Shown here: positions 1 to 9,291 of the stretch, piece by piece
Layout: the number at the start of each line of letters is the position of its first letter
Numbering within the stretch: position 1 is the first letter of the stretch
From: Brevibacterium pigmentatum
Lineage (GTDB): Bacteria > Actinomycetota > Actinomycetes > Actinomycetales > Brevibacteriaceae
Reading direction: 5' to 3'
NCBI RefSeq assembly: GCF_011617465.1
Contig: NZ_CP050153.1
Location: forward strand, 558,001-622,000
Length of the DNA stretch: 64,000 bases
Translations under genes and position numbers: made by a program
The notes under the pieces: model-generated
Databases searched by the model: none
What the model was told of the DNA's origin: nothing
What the model saw: only the letters and a program-made list of their open reading frames with translations

Positions 1-252
1 CATGCCAACCACGAACTGCTCGAGAATCACCCGTACATATTCGGAGCGAACATGGGGCTGCGCGCCAGCGCGCTCGAAGCCATAGGAGGCGTGCCTCCGC
101 TGGAATGTGGTGAGGACGAAGCAATCGTCGATGCGGTGCTGCGGGAGGGCGGCCGCATTCGCAGAACCGATGACTGCAGAGTGCTCACGTCTGCTCGTCT
201 GTCCGGTCGCGTGCGCGGGGGCTTCAGCAGCTACTTGCGTCAACTGACGTGA
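1..252 (+). CDS. Glycosyltransferase family 2, C-terminal part (5' cut by window edge)
   Basis: The open frame runs in from the window edge and ends at a TGA at 250-252, giving the last 83 residues. The segment GANMGLRASALEAIGG followed by GEDEAIVDAVLREGG matches the acceptor-side end of GT-A family 2 glycosyltransferases, where a (G)AN.(A/G)(V/L)R..A...(I/V)GG stretch is followed by a GED..(L/I)..R acidic motif. The acidic GED is the usual catalytic-base region. No membrane segment is visible in this part. Donor and acceptor sugars cannot be told from a C-terminal fragment. Confidence 0.7.
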   Translation, partial: HANHELLENHPYIFGANMGLRASALEAIGGVPPLECGEDEAIVDAVLREGGRIRRTDDCRVLTSARLSGRVRGGFSSYLRQLT

Positions 253-389
253 AGCGACGGTGCTTTCCTGCCGAAGCGGAGTCGGAGCCTGTCCTACTGA
301 GCGGTGCACCGAAAGGTGTCGCCGTCGTTCCCGGCTTCACGCGAGGCCTCCCTGCCGGGAATGACACCTCACGTGAAGGCGGGAGAAGA

Positions 390-533
390 TCAGGCGAAGA
401 TGCTCACCCCTCCTGGGCCGACGAGACAGCCGACGACGATGAGGACGACGCCCCACAGAATCTGTTTGCGCAGAATTGCGAAGATGCCCGAGATGACGAG
501 CAGCGCTGCGAGGATCCACAGAACAATAGCCAT
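390..533 (-). CDS. GPGG-motif small transmembrane protein (47 aa)
   Basis: A 47-residue frame starts at ATG 533-531, preceded by AAGGAAG at a good distance, and stops at 390. It begins MAIVLWILAALLVISGIFAI (one hydrophobic helix), continues with a short basic turn RKQ, then a second hydrophobic stretch WGVVLIVVGCLV, and ends GPGGVSIFA. The terminal GPGG followed by SIF is the hallmark of the actinobacterial family called GPGG-motif small transmembrane protein; its function is not known to me. The gene is short enough to be missed by length cut-offs. A palindrome that also occurs in front of csbD and a tetR gene lies about 200 bases upstream (729-742), so it may belong to the same regulon (inference). 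Confidence 0.8.
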   Translation of the reverse strand: MAIVLWILAALLVISGIFAILRKQILWGVVLIVVGCLVGPGGVSIFA

Positions 534-728
534 AATTTAACTTCCTTATCGGTTTCACTGTGAGTGCGGCATCACCGGATCGAGAGCCGGTGAGGAATCT
601 GATCGACGCCGAGGCTGCGCGCAGCCGACGTTGGAGAGTTGTCTCTTTCTTGGTCTGCCAGCGGATGCGATTCCAGATGCTGCTTCATCCGCGGAGTCTG
701 CCGACCATAAACAACACTCGCCGAGAAG

Positions 729-742
729 ATTACAGTGTAAAC
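729..742. promoter_or_regulatory. Putative TetR-type operator (TTACAGTGTAA)
   Basis: A perfect 11-bp palindrome TTACA-G-TGTAA sits inside ATTACAGTGTAAAC. It lies between the end of the MFS gene (827) and the GPGG gene (533) and can act only on the latter. The same core occurs at 21140-21154 (perfect) and 21039-21053 (one change), flanking csbD and a tetR gene. The non-coding stretch 534-826 shows nothing else I can support. Confidence 0.55.
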
Positions 743-826
743 ACCGCGAGCGATACCTCCCCCTCTGACACAAGGATCATCGGCAGGACCACGGCGGTGT
801 GCGAGAGCCGACCCGATCGCCCGGCG

Positions 827-2035
827 TCAGCGGTCGACGTTGCCGGTGAGGACGCCGACCAAGGTCAGCGCCATGGCGATTGCCAAAGCGATCGCCGAGG
901 CGATGAAGGCGGCGGCGATGTGTTCGCTCAGGGCCGCGGCGACGACGGCCGGGCCGACGATCTGACCGATGCTGTACCAGGACGTCAGCTTCGCCGAGGC
1001 GTTCGCGACGCCCAGCTGCGTGCCGACGCCGATCGTCATCATGACCACGCCGATGAAGGTGAAGCCGAAGAGGGCAGCGGCGATGATGAGGACGATCGGT
1101 GAGGATCCGAAGACTGCGAGCAGGGCACCGAAGACCTGGAGGCAATAGCAGACGGTCAGTGCCTTGACCGTGCCGATGCGGGCGGCGACTGCTGACCAGG
1201 TCAGGGGAGACGCCGCTGTTGCGATCCCGGCGATGAGCCACGTCGAGGCAGCCGCGGTGGCGCCGAAGACGGGGCCGGCCAGGACGACGAGGTAGGTGCC
1301 GATGATGATGTAGCCGCCGCCCTGGAAGAAATAGCCGGTGGAGAGGATCGCCATGGCTCGGCGGCGGTTGGCGTCGAAGGGGGTGGCCGCCTCGGCGGGA
1401 TCGTCGGTGGCGGTTTCGGTCGGGTCGTCGGGTGTGGTCGGGTCGGTCGCCTCGGTGGGGGTGGTGTTCTGTGGGATCCGGGCGGGGATCGGCCAGGTCC
1501 AGGCGATGCTGGAGAAGATCGCGGATACGGCCGCGCAGATGAGCCACAGTTGGCGCCAGTCGGCGACGCTGCCGGCGGCGAGCACGATGGCTCCGGAGAC
1601 GAGGATGCCGAAGCCGACCCCGCCGTAGGAGATGCCGCCGTCGCGGGGCCGGCGGGAGTTCGCGGGGATCCGTTGGGTCACGCACACGAAGATCAGCCCC
1701 GAGGCGATGCCGGCGATAGTGCGGATGCCGCCCTGCCAGATGAGGTTCGAGGTCAGGGCGACCGCGGCCAGACCCACGGTGGAGACGATGAGGCTGAGGC
1801 GGTAGACGAAGCGGTTGGGTTCGACCCAACCTTGGGCGATGACGAGGGTGCCGATGAAGTAGCCGACGTAGTTCAGCGTCGCGATCCATGCGCCGGGAGC
1901 CGAACTCCAGTGGAGGGCTGCGACCATGAGCGGCAGGGCCGGGGTATAGAAGAACCGGCCCATGCCCATCGCCACCGAAAGGCCGAGCGCCCCGCGAACG
2001 GGGGTGAAGGAGGGCCTGGCGATGCTATCGGGCAT
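827..2035 (-). CDS. YbfB/YjiJ family MFS transporter
   Basis: This 402-aa membrane protein has about 12 hydrophobic segments. The N-terminus ALGLSVAMGMGRFFYTPALP is the signature of the YbfB/YjiJ branch of the major facilitator superfamily, which is built around a G.GR(F/Y).(F/Y)TP.LP motif in helix 1. Length agrees with the family (about 390-410). The start is supported by GAGGAGAGG upstream of ATG 2035. The middle loop (around residues 195-225) is long, Thr/Glu/Asp/Pro-rich and hydrophilic, as expected for the central cytoplasmic loop. Substrates of the family are largely unknown; export of small metabolites or drugs is a family-level guess. The gene is divergent from the GH79-like lipoprotein, with a short shared promoter region (2036-2161). 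Confidence 0.88.
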   Translation of the reverse strand: MPDSIARPSFTPVRGALGLSVAMGMGRFFYTPALPLMVAALHWSSAPGAWIATLNYVGYFIGTLVIAQGWVEPNRFVYRLSLIVSTVGLAAVALTSNLIWQGGIRTIAGIASGLIFVCVTQRIPANSRRPRDGGISYGGVGFGILVSGAIVLAAGSVADWRQLWLICAAVSAIFSSIAWTWPIPARIPQNTTPTEATDPTTPDDPTETATDDPAEAATPFDANRRRAMAILSTGYFFQGGGYIIIGTYLVVLAGPVFGATAAASTWLIAGIATAASPLTWSAVAARIGTVKALTVCYCLQVFGALLAVFGSSPIVLIIAAALFGFTFIGVVMMTIGVGTQLGVANASAKLTSWYSIGQIVGPAVVAAALSEHIAAAFIASAIALAIAMALTLVGVLTGNVDR

Positions 2036-2197
2036 GGCGATTCCTCTCCTCGGGTGGGCTCAGGTGGCGTGATCTCCAGCACTACGATGCCATGGGCGTG
2101 GGGCGGGCGCCTCGGCGGGTGGGGATTCGGACGGGAGGCCTCTTGAAAGGCACTGTGGAAGTTGTCGATTCTGCGGGGACAGGGCAGAGTTGTCGGA

Positions 2198-3826
2198 GTG
2201 AACCTCAGTAGGAGTATCCAGGGCAGCGTGGTGGCGCTCGCCCTCGTGCTGTCGGGATGTTCGTGGTTCGATTCGGACGACTCCACGCCGTCCGCAGAAC
2301 AGACCCCGGATCCGAGCCCCACGCCGACCGAATTCGAGCAGGCGAATGTTGACAGCGCCTCCGGTGATGCCGCATCGATCACCACGACCGCTGAGCAGAC
2401 GGGACCGAGCTTCAGGTCCGACAACATCGGAGTCTCCTTCGAAGCCACCGACCTTGCTGACCCCCGGCTCGACCCGGCGAAGTCCAACCTCGACGAGCAG
2501 CTGAAAGCGCTCGGGTCTCCGGCACTGCGGTTCGCCGGCAATGCCCTCGACCGGAGGACGTTCTGGACGTCGACGGGGGAGGCGCCGAAGCACGGCGAGA
2601 AGACCACGATCACTCCTGATGACCTCAAGAGGCTGAAGAAGCTCGTCGACGCCACCGGGTCGACGGTCACCCTCGGCGTGCCCCTCGGCACTTACGATCC
2701 GGAGCGGGGAGCCGACATGGCCGCGCACGCGGTCGACATCCTCGGCGATTCGCTCATCGGGCTGGGGATCGGGAACGAGCCCAATGGCTATACAGTCGAC
2801 GATGTTCCCGACGGTGCCGTCCGGGAGGATGGCTGGAACGAAGACAAGTACGTGGCTCAGCTCGAGGCGTATGCCAAGGCGATCCATGCGAAACGGCCCG
2901 AGGCGCCGATCATCGGTCCCGATGTCTACGACGGGGCGTGGATGACGGCCTTCTTGGACTCTGATGTCAAGAACAAGACCGCGCTCGCGCAGCATTGGTA
3001 TCAGCTCTACGACTGTGATTCGTCGAAGGTGCCGGGTCGCGGTCCGCAGGCGCCGAACCTCATCGTCCCGCTGGCGAAAGAGGCGGCGAAGAAGAACCTC
3101 GGCATCGGGAAGTCAAAGGCCGATGCGGCTGGTGTGCCGCTGTGGCTCGAGGAGACCGGGCCGACGAGCTGCCCGGGGACGAATGACACGTCGCTGACGA
3201 ACGCCTCGGCGCTGTGGGCGGCTGATTACACGCTGTATGCGGCCACGCTCGGCGTCGAGCGGATGGCCATGCATTCGATGCTCGGGGCGTGCAATGGGGG
3301 AGCGCCGATGTCGCTCATCTGTGATCCGGCCGAACTCGGGGACCGGTCGAATGCGTTTCAAGTTCGTCCGAATATGTTGGGGCTGCGGCTGTTGGTGCCG
3401 AGTGTCGGTGGGCATTTCACCAAGACTTCGGTGTCTGGTGGTGGGAATATGAGCGCCTACACCGTGGTGAAGAGCGACGGGCGCACCTTGGTCACGACGG
3501 TGATCAATGCGAACGATGCGGCCAAGGTGGGTGGGAATCCGGTGACGCTGGCGATGCCGTCGGGGTTCAATGTGTCGTCGGCGTCGCAGGTGTACGGGGC
3601 GTCGAACGATGTGAAGAGTGCGACTCAGGTGGTGCCGGCGAATCCGTTGCCGGCTGATGTGCCGTTCAGTGGGGATGGGGCGGCGGGGGCATCGGCGAGC
3701 GCGTCGGCTGGGGCGGGTGCCACCAGCTCGTCGGCTACTCCGAACGGCGGGATGGGCGACGACGGAAAGCTGCGGATCGACCTGGCTGGGAGCTCCGTGA
3801 CGGTGTTCGTGATGCGCAAGGGGTGA
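2198..3826 (+). CDS. Secreted lipoprotein, GH79-like glycoside hydrolase
   Basis: From GTG 2198 the protein opens with NLSRSIQG, a hydrophobic stretch SVVALALVL and the lipobox LSGC, so it is exported and lipid-anchored through Cys21. A TTG 36 bases upstream (2162) is an alternative start with a GAAAGG before it. After a Ser/Thr/Pro/Glu-rich linker (to about residue 65) comes a TIM-barrel-like region: LRFAGNALDR early on, GIGNEPNGY (probable acid/base Glu about residue 193) and LWLEETGP (probable nucleophile about residue 317). This arrangement matches the GH79 / heparanase-like glucuronidase clan A family. A beta-rich C-terminal domain follows, broken by an Ala/Gly/Ser-rich loop before a final strand. 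Likely substrates are glucuronide-containing glycans; the precise one is unknown. Confidence 0.75.
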   Translation: MNLSRSIQGSVVALALVLSGCSWFDSDDSTPSAEQTPDPSPTPTEFEQANVDSASGDAASITTTAEQTGPSFRSDNIGVSFEATDLADPRLDPAKSNLDEQLKALGSPALRFAGNALDRRTFWTSTGEAPKHGEKTTITPDDLKRLKKLVDATGSTVTLGVPLGTYDPERGADMAAHAVDILGDSLIGLGIGNEPNGYTVDDVPDGAVREDGWNEDKYVAQLEAYAKAIHAKRPEAPIIGPDVYDGAWMTAFLDSDVKNKTALAQHWYQLYDCDSSKVPGRGPQAPNLIVPLAKEAAKKNLGIGKSKADAAGVPLWLEETGPTSCPGTNDTSLTNASALWAADYTLYAATLGVERMAMHSMLGACNGGAPMSLICDPAELGDRSNAFQVRPNMLGLRLLVPSVGGHFTKTSVSGGGNMSAYTVVKSDGRTLVTTVINANDAAKVGGNPVTLAMPSGFNVSSASQVYGASNDVKSATQVVPANPLPADVPFSGDGAAGASASASAGAGATSSSATPNGGMGDDGKLRIDLAGSSVTVFVMRKG

Positions 3827-4070
3827 GAAGCCGCGCTGCTCTGATGGCGGCATATCGGGCTATAGGGGAAGTTGCTGTGCTTCGTCCATCGGCCTTGCCG
3901 GCGTTCGAATGCGAACCGTTCCGCCCGCAACCGCCTCACCCGCTCCACAACGTCCGGGGCGTGCCCGTATACGGCATTCGTATTCACCAGTCCCGCGAGT
4001 GCAATAGCGGATTTCCCGAACGGCCCGGCCAGCTGATCGACGGTCAGGCCGGCCATTGGAGTCTCCGAAA
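3827..4070. other. Gap with possible gene debris next to the dctA remnant
   Basis: No gene can be called here. On the minus strand a frame beginning at 4056 ([20 protein letters not shown], then a stretch ending in [13 protein letters not shown]) looks more protein-like than chance, but I do not recognise it. It also runs on into the antisense of the GH79 gene. It adjoins the truncated dctA copy, so it may be debris from the same event. Confidence 0.3.
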
Positions 4071-4181
4071 TCGATCTCGTTCGTCCACTTGCCGATGAGC
4101 AGGGTGGCCACGGCGTTGCCGGTGAAGTTCGTCAGCGCACGGCACTCGGACATGAACTTGTCGATGCCGACGATGATGCCC
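4071..4181 (-). pseudogene. dctA remnant: 111-bp copy of an internal part of the intact gene's 3' region
   Basis: These 111 bases match 17454-17564, within the 3' third of the intact dicarboxylate symporter gene, with four mismatches, in the same orientation. They encode the end of the conserved core ([20 protein letters not shown] and [11 protein letters not shown]). Three of the four differences are silent and one is Ile/Val, so the copy descends from a functional homologue. Homology stops abruptly at both edges: on one side after EID, on the other 8 bases before the CoA ligase stop codon. There is no start, no stop and no helical bundle, so it is non-functional. Together with the intact gene it frames about 13 kb as direct repeats. 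Confidence 0.9.
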
Positions 4182-4188
4182 GCCTGTC

Positions 4189-5736
4189 TCAGCGTGCCTC
4201 GGTGCTCGGGGTGAACATGCGCACGATCTCGCGTTTGAGGATCTTGCCGCTGGGTCCTTTGGGAAGTTCGTCGAGGAACTCGATGATCCGCGGGATCTTA
4301 TAGGCGGCGAGATTCTCCCGACAGAACCGCTCGACCTCATCGGCGCCGAGGTCGGAACCTGGAGTGCGGGCGATGACAGCGGTGACCTGCTGACCATACT
4401 TCTCATCCGGAGTGCCCACGACGCTGACCTGATCGACCTCGGGGATCTCATAGACGACCTCCTCGACCTCGCGCGGGTAGACGTTGTATCCGCCGTGGAT
4501 GATGAGGTCCTTGATGCGGTCGACGATGAAGAGATACCCGTCCTCATCCACCCGGCCGAGGTCGCCCGTGCGGAACCAGCCCTCGGCATCGAGGACCTCG
4601 GCGGTGGCCTCGGGTTTCTTCCAATAGCCGGCCATGACCGCGGGCCCACGCAGCAGCACCTCACCCACCTCATCGGCAGGCAGCTCATCGCCGCTGGTGG
4701 GGTCGACGGTCTTGACCTCGAACCCGGGCACCGCCGGACCGACGCTCGTGGGCTTCCTTGTACCATGCAGCGGATTGAACGTACCCAGCCCGGACGTCTC
4801 CGTGAGCCCGTAGCCCTCCGCCAGCGGTGCCGTGAAGCGATCTTCGACCCGCCGGACCACCTCGGCGGCGATCGAGGCGCCTCCCGAGCTGATGATGCGC
4901 AGGTCCGGTGCGTCGCCCTCGGGGGCCTTCGCCAGCACCGACATCCACATCGTCGGTACGCCGGAGACGATGGTCGTCTCATCCTCGGCAAGTGAACCGA
5001 TGAACGCCTGCGGATCCCAACGAGGGAAGAGCGTCACCGGAGCACCGGCACTCATCGCCGGCAGCGTCACGGCCGCCAGGCCGAACACATGGAAGAGCGG
5101 CAGGCCGGTCGCGGATCGGTCCGACGGGTTGGCCTCGATCATCTCCCGGACGATGTCGGTCGCCGAAATGAAATTGCCCAAGGTCAGCATCGTCCCCTTC
5201 GGCTTGCCCGTCGTGCCCGAGGTGTAGAGGAGTGCGGCGATATCGTCCCAGGCGAAATCGGCACGGTCGACGGTGACATCGGACTCGGCACCCACCTCGG
5301 CGCGCGGGCCCTCATTGCCGACGATGGCCAGGGTGCGGAAGTCGACATCATGCTGTGCAGCGGCAGTCTTCCCTGCCTCGGCTGAAACCGGATGAGCCAC
5401 GAGCACGCGGGCCTCGGAATCAGTGAGGATGTAATCGAGCTCCCGAACCGTCGAGAGCGGATTGACCGCGACGACCACCAGCCCAGCAGCGTGCGCACCG
5501 AAGAACTCGATGAGGAACTCCGGGCAGGTGGGCGCGATGAGCACGATCCGATCGCCCGGGCGGATATCCGCAGTCAGGTACCGGTCACGCGCGGCACCGA
5601 TCTCGCCGAGGAGGCGCACCTTCGACAGCGTCACCCGATCCGGTCCCGGCGGCGTGGCCGCAGCGACGGACTCCGGGTCCTTCTCCGCCCACGGGGTGAG
5701 CAGGTCAATGATCGATGTGCGCGACTTCGTGGTCAT
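4189..5736 (-). CDS. AMP-dependent acyl-CoA synthetase (fatty/hydroxy-acid--CoA ligase)
   Basis: A 515-aa member of the ANL adenylate-forming family that activates a carboxylic acid to acyl-AMP and then to acyl-CoA. Motifs in order: ATP loop [15 protein letters not shown], adenine-binding [10 protein letters not shown], hinge [15 protein letters not shown] then [20 protein letters not shown], and the C-terminal catalytic lysine in [11 protein letters not shown]. The start at ATG 5736 is set by AAAGGAG; a longer frame upstream lacks a ribosome site. It is divergent from the SDR at 5884 and faces the lactonase/hydratase genes across the cluster. I infer that it activates the hydroxy acid released by the lactonase; activation of ordinary medium- or long-chain acids is the alternative. 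A 22-bp operator-like palindrome lies at 5808-5829. Confidence 0.88.
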   Translation of the reverse strand: MTTKSRTSIIDLLTPWAEKDPESVAAATPPGPDRVTLSKVRLLGEIGAARDRYLTADIRPGDRIVLIAPTCPEFLIEFFGAHAAGLVVVAVNPLSTVRELDYILTDSEARVLVAHPVSAEAGKTAAAQHDVDFRTLAIVGNEGPRAEVGAESDVTVDRADFAWDDIAALLYTSGTTGKPKGTMLTLGNFISATDIVREMIEANPSDRSATGLPLFHVFGLAAVTLPAMSAGAPVTLFPRWDPQAFIGSLAEDETTIVSGVPTMWMSVLAKAPEGDAPDLRIISSGGASIAAEVVRRVEDRFTAPLAEGYGLTETSGLGTFNPLHGTRKPTSVGPAVPGFEVKTVDPTSGDELPADEVGEVLLRGPAVMAGYWKKPEATAEVLDAEGWFRTGDLGRVDEDGYLFIVDRIKDLIIHGGYNVYPREVEEVVYEIPEVDQVSVVGTPDEKYGQQVTAVIARTPGSDLGADEVERFCRENLAAYKIPRIIEFLDELPKGPSGKILKREIVRMFTPSTEAR

Positions 5737-5807
5737 GAAACTCCTTTGGATCACGACGTGGACGGGCCCGCGCGGGGCTCGACAGCAATATGTGGATGCT
5801 GAAATAC

Positions 5808-5829
5808 TTGAAACTGAGTACAGGTTCAA
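5808..5829. promoter_or_regulatory. Putative cluster operator, copy 1
   Basis: Arms TTGAAACTG and CAGGTTCAA flank AGTA (one mismatch in 9-bp arms). It sits in the divergent promoter region of the CoA ligase and the SDR. A near-identical element (20 of the 24 aligned bases of the wider repeat) occurs in the other divergent promoter of the cluster at 9206-9227. The likely binder is the TetR protein encoded at 14042 (inference). Confidence 0.6.
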
Positions 5830-5883
5830 CTATAGGTCGGCCGCGTTTCGGACACAACGGGTGCGCCGGAGAGGAAGAGGACT

Positions 5884-6690
5884 ATGGAGATCGAGGGACG
5901 CACTGCCGTCGTCACCGGGGCCGCATCAGGAATCGGGGCGGCACTGGCCAGGGCACTGCATGAGCGTGGAGCCCGGGTGCTGCTTGCCGACCTCGCCGAG
6001 GCGGTCACGGACACTGCGGCGCAACTGGGTCAGCCGCACTGGATCGGGGACGCCTCCACGGCGGCCGGGGTCGACGATCTGCTGGCCGCTGCGAGCCGGG
6101 AACTCGGCGACATCGATCTCTACTTCGCCAATGCCGGGATTGCCGGAGCCCCAGGAATCGGCGGCGAACACGACTGGGACCGCATCCTCGACGTCAACCT
6201 GCGGGCGCACATCCGCGCCGCCGAACGGCTCGTACCCCGGTGGCAGACCCGCGGGGAAGGATATTTCGTGGCCACCGCCTCGGCGGCGGGGCTGCTCACA
6301 CAGATCGGCCAGGCCGGCTACTCGGTGACCAAGCACGCCGCGCTCGCCTTCGCCGAATGGCTGTCGGTGACCTACGGCGACGAGGGAGTGGGCGTATCCG
6401 TGCTCGCCCCGATGGGAGTGAACACCAAGATCCTATGGGGAGAAGACCCCAGTTCCTTGACCGCAGAGGAACTCGCCGCCCAACGTGCCGTATCCGAGGC
6501 CGGCACCGTTCTCGAGCCGGCGGACGTCGCCAAGGCTGTCATGGCCGCCGTCGAAGCCGAGACCTTCCTCATTCTGCCCCATCCTGAGGTCCTCGATATG
6601 CACCGAATGAAGGGCTCGGACTACGATCGGTGGATCCGCGGGATGCGCCGCTACCAGGCAAAGCTGCGTGGCAGCGGCGCTGCGAGCTGA
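5884..6690 (+). CDS. SDR family NAD(P)-dependent oxidoreductase
   Basis: A 268-aa classical short-chain dehydrogenase. The cofactor site is TGAASGIGAALA near the N-terminus, FANAGIAG follows strand 4, and the catalytic YSVTKHA gives Tyr-x-x-x-Lys at about residues 143-147, preceded by a Ser-containing TASAAG. Length is normal. The start is supported by GGAGAGGAAGAGG before ATG 5884. It is the only plus-strand gene between two minus-strand ones, divergent from the CoA ligase and convergent with the transporter pseudogene. In this cluster it could oxidise or reduce a hydroxy/keto intermediate, for example at C4 as LvaD does in levulinate catabolism (inference). Confidence 0.87.
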   Translation: MEIEGRTAVVTGAASGIGAALARALHERGARVLLADLAEAVTDTAAQLGQPHWIGDASTAAGVDDLLAAASRELGDIDLYFANAGIAGAPGIGGEHDWDRILDVNLRAHIRAAERLVPRWQTRGEGYFVATASAAGLLTQIGQAGYSVTKHAALAFAEWLSVTYGDEGVGVSVLAPMGVNTKILWGEDPSSLTAEELAAQRAVSEAGTVLEPADVAKAVMAAVEAETFLILPHPEVLDMHRMKGSDYDRWIRGMRRYQAKLRGSGAAS

Positions 6691-6713
6691 GCTGACTACG
6701 CGGGCTGGGCCGA

Positions 6714-8100
6714 CTATGCAGGATGGACCTCGACGGCCTCCGCGCGAAGATGCTCACCTGGTACTGCCGTCGGAGACTGCCTGACGGACTTCGGGTTCGT
6801 CTCCTTCAGTGCCAGCGTTGACACGACGGTGATCAGGGCCATCGCACACACGAACAGCGTGATCCCCAGCGTTGATCCGTCCATCTTCGCGATCAGCCAC
6901 GTCATGACGATGGGCGTCGAGCCCGACACGACGATCGCGCTGAGCTGATATGCCAGAGAGACCGCGGAGAAGCGGATCTGCGGGGCGAACAATTCGCCGA
7001 AGTACGCGGCGATCGGGGCGTAGATGAGTGACTGGAACACGCTGGCCACGCTGATCGAGACCGCGAAGAGGACGATGTCCGTCGTATTGATCAGGGCGAA
7101 ATAGGGGAACGCCCACGCCAGCAGGCCGACGCCACCGATGATGATGACCGGACGGCGACCGATCAGGTCGGCGAGCCTGCCGCCGATCAGAATGGTGGCG
7201 ATGCCGAACACGCAGGAAAGCATGGCGGCGATGAGCATCTGCCCGTAGTCCATACCCAGGTAGCTCGTGCCGTAGGACAGGGCTCCGGCGATCGTGATGT
7301 AGAAGACGCAGTTCGTTTCCCGACAGTGTGCCCGCGGCCAGCAGTATCGTCTTCCAGTGCGATCTGATGGCCTGCCACAGCGGTGCCTGCACGACCTTCG
7401 GCTTGGCCGCAGACACCTCGTTCTCGAGCTGTCTGAACTCGGGGGAGTCCTCGACTCTGAGCTGGATGTACATGACGATCGGCACCAGCAGCGCCGTGGC
7501 CCAGAACGGGATCCGCCAGCCCCACGATACGAAGGCCGCCTCATCGACCGCGGACGAGACGATGACGAAGGCCAGATTGCCGAGCAGGGCTCCTGTGGGA
7601 ACGCCGACCTGCATGAACGAGCCCGAGAATGCTCGGTGCTTGGGCCCGGCGGACTCGCTGAGCAGCAACGCCAGCCCGCCCCACTGGGCGCCGCAGGCGA
7701 TGCCCTGGATGAATCGGCACGTGACGAGCAGGACCGGGGCCATGAGGCCGATGCTCCCGGCCGAGGGCAGGCAGCCGATGAGGAAGGTGAAGACAGCCAT
7801 GCCCAGCAGGGCGATGACCACCATGGGTTTGCGGCCGATCTTGTCTCCGAAGTTGCCGGCGACGAGCCCGCCGACCGGCCGCGCGATGAAACCGGTGGCG
7901 AAGGTCGAGAACGCCAGGAGCGTGCCGGTGACTCCGCTCGTATCAGGGAAGAATACCTGGGGGAAGACCAGTGCGGCCGCTGTGCCGTAGAGGAAGAAGT
8001 CGTACCATTCGATCGAGGAGCCGACGAGGCCGGCAGTTCTCAATCCAGCGTGTTTGTCCGGTTTCACCTGCGGATTGATGGTTTGTGCGTCGACTGACAT
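6714..8100 (-). pseudogene. MHS-family MFS transporter with a frameshift
   Basis: The gene begins at ATG 8100 after AAGGGAA. It reads as a metabolite:H+ symporter (MHS) protein: GLVGSSIEWYDFFLYGTAAA in helix 1, GNFGDKIGRKP in the 2-3 loop, and RFIQGIACGAQWGG later. Near 7305-7330 the frame breaks within helix-7 sequence: the upstream frame ends usefully at LLAAGTLSGN and the next frame continues with TNCVFYITIAGALSYGTSYL, then GGRLADLIGRRP and further helices to a stop at 6714. One inserted or deleted base explains this. It is either a real loss of function or a sequencing error. It lies 53 bases downstream of the lactonase gene in the same orientation, so uptake of the pathway substrate is the likely original role. 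Confidence 0.85.
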
Positions 8101-8153
8101 GGGATTCCCTTCATCGTCGAAAATGGTCCCTCAGTGCATATGGTCGATGGGTA

Positions 8154-9113
8154 TTACTCGAAGTAACGGCGCGGGTTCTTCACCAGCATCGTGTCGATAT
8201 CGCCCTCGGACACGCCCTTGTCCAGCAGCATCGGAATGACGTCGTCGCTGATGTGGCGGAAGTGCCAGTTTGGTTGGATCTGCGCCTTCTCTTCCTGAGT
8301 GAAGTAGTCGATGTAGCACGCTGCATCGTGGGCTAAGGTGATGCGGTCGGCATAGCCGCGACGGACGAGTTCGACGATGGTGTCTACGCGCGGTTCGGTC
8401 GGCAGATAGGCGTCGATGCCAAACCGGTCCATGCCCAGGAACGATCCGTTCTCGGCGATCTGGGACAGGTAGTCGAGGTCTGTCGAGTCGCCCGAGTGGC
8501 CGATGATGACCTTCCCCAGATCCGCGCCCTCTTCCTTGAGCACTCGCTGCGTGACCAGGCCGGAGCCTGTGCGTGGATTGGTGTGGACGGTGATGGGGGC
8601 GCCGGTCTGAGCGCTCGCCTGACCGACCGCCCGCATCGTGCGCTCGACGCCCTCGGTGAGCCCGGGGGATTCGATGGCGCATTTGAGGAAGGCGGCCTTG
8701 ACCCCGGTGTCGGCGATGCCCTCCTCGAGGTCGCGGACGAACAGTTTCACGAGCGGTTCCGGTTCGTCGACGAGGAGACCCGGGCCGCGATGCTCGAACT
8801 GGTGGGGGAGGTCGGTGAATGTGTAGAGGCCGGTGGCTGCGACGATGTTGAGCTCGGTCTGCTCGGCCACTCTCTGGACCCGGGGGATGTAGCGACCGAG
8901 ACCCACGACCGTCGGGTCGAAGATCGTATCGATCCCCGCGGCTTTGAGGTCATTGAGCTTGGCGACGGCATCGGCGATCTTCTCCTCGTCGTCCCAGGCC
9001 GTGTCATAGTTCTGCCGCATCTCCTCGCTGAGGACGAAGATGTGCTCGTGGACAAGGGTTCGGCCGAGTTCGCTGCTGTCGATGGTGCCGGTGACGGTCT
9101 GGACTTCTGCCAT
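8154..9113 (-). CDS. Phosphotriesterase-like lactonase (amidohydrolase superfamily)
   Basis: A 319-aa binuclear metal hydrolase with a complete metal shell: His22 and His24 (LVHEH), bridging lysine Lys144 (AAFLKCAI), His177 (ITVHTNP), His206 (IIGHSGD) and Asp263 (TLAHDAA). Numbering parallels the archaeal lactonase SsoPox (H22, H24, K137, H170, H199, D256) with a constant offset of 7 after the first pair. This supports a phosphotriesterase-like lactonase that opens gamma/delta-lactones and possibly N-acyl-homoserine lactones, as Rhodococcus QsdA does. The start at 9113 is fixed by AAAGGAG; 24 extra upstream codons lack a ribosome site. It heads a transcription unit with the MHS transporter and is divergent from the MaoC gene. 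Weak phosphotriesterase side activity is possible. Confidence 0.88.
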   Translation of the reverse strand: MAEVQTVTGTIDSSELGRTLVHEHIFVLSEEMRQNYDTAWDDEEKIADAVAKLNDLKAAGIDTIFDPTVVGLGRYIPRVQRVAEQTELNIVAATGLYTFTDLPHQFEHRGPGLLVDEPEPLVKLFVRDLEEGIADTGVKAAFLKCAIESPGLTEGVERTMRAVGQASAQTGAPITVHTNPRTGSGLVTQRVLKEEGADLGKVIIGHSGDSTDLDYLSQIAENGSFLGMDRFGIDAYLPTEPRVDTIVELVRRGYADRITLAHDAACYIDYFTQEEKAQIQPNWHFRHISDDVIPMLLDKGVSEGDIDTMLVKNPRRYFE

Positions 9114-9205
9114 GGGTGCCGCTCCTTTGCGTAGACGTCCCTGCCGTGAGGCTTGTTTCTGTTCCGCCTTGAAGTGACCCAGCACACACGGCTAGTCTCA
9201 GAATA

Positions 9206-9227
9206 GTGAATCTGAACTCAATTTCAA
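9206..9227. promoter_or_regulatory. Putative cluster operator, copy 2
   Basis: Read on the minus strand, this is TTGAAATTG, then AGTT, then CAGATTCAC, the same element as 5808-5829 with a less perfect dyad. It lies in the 178-base divergent region between the lactonase (start 9113) and the MaoC gene (start 9292), so one regulator could control both sides of the cluster. Confidence 0.58.
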
Positions 9228-9291
9228 ATACGATGATGATTCGGGTTTCACGGACCGCGCGTGACCCGTCGCACCCACCGAAAGGCAGACA

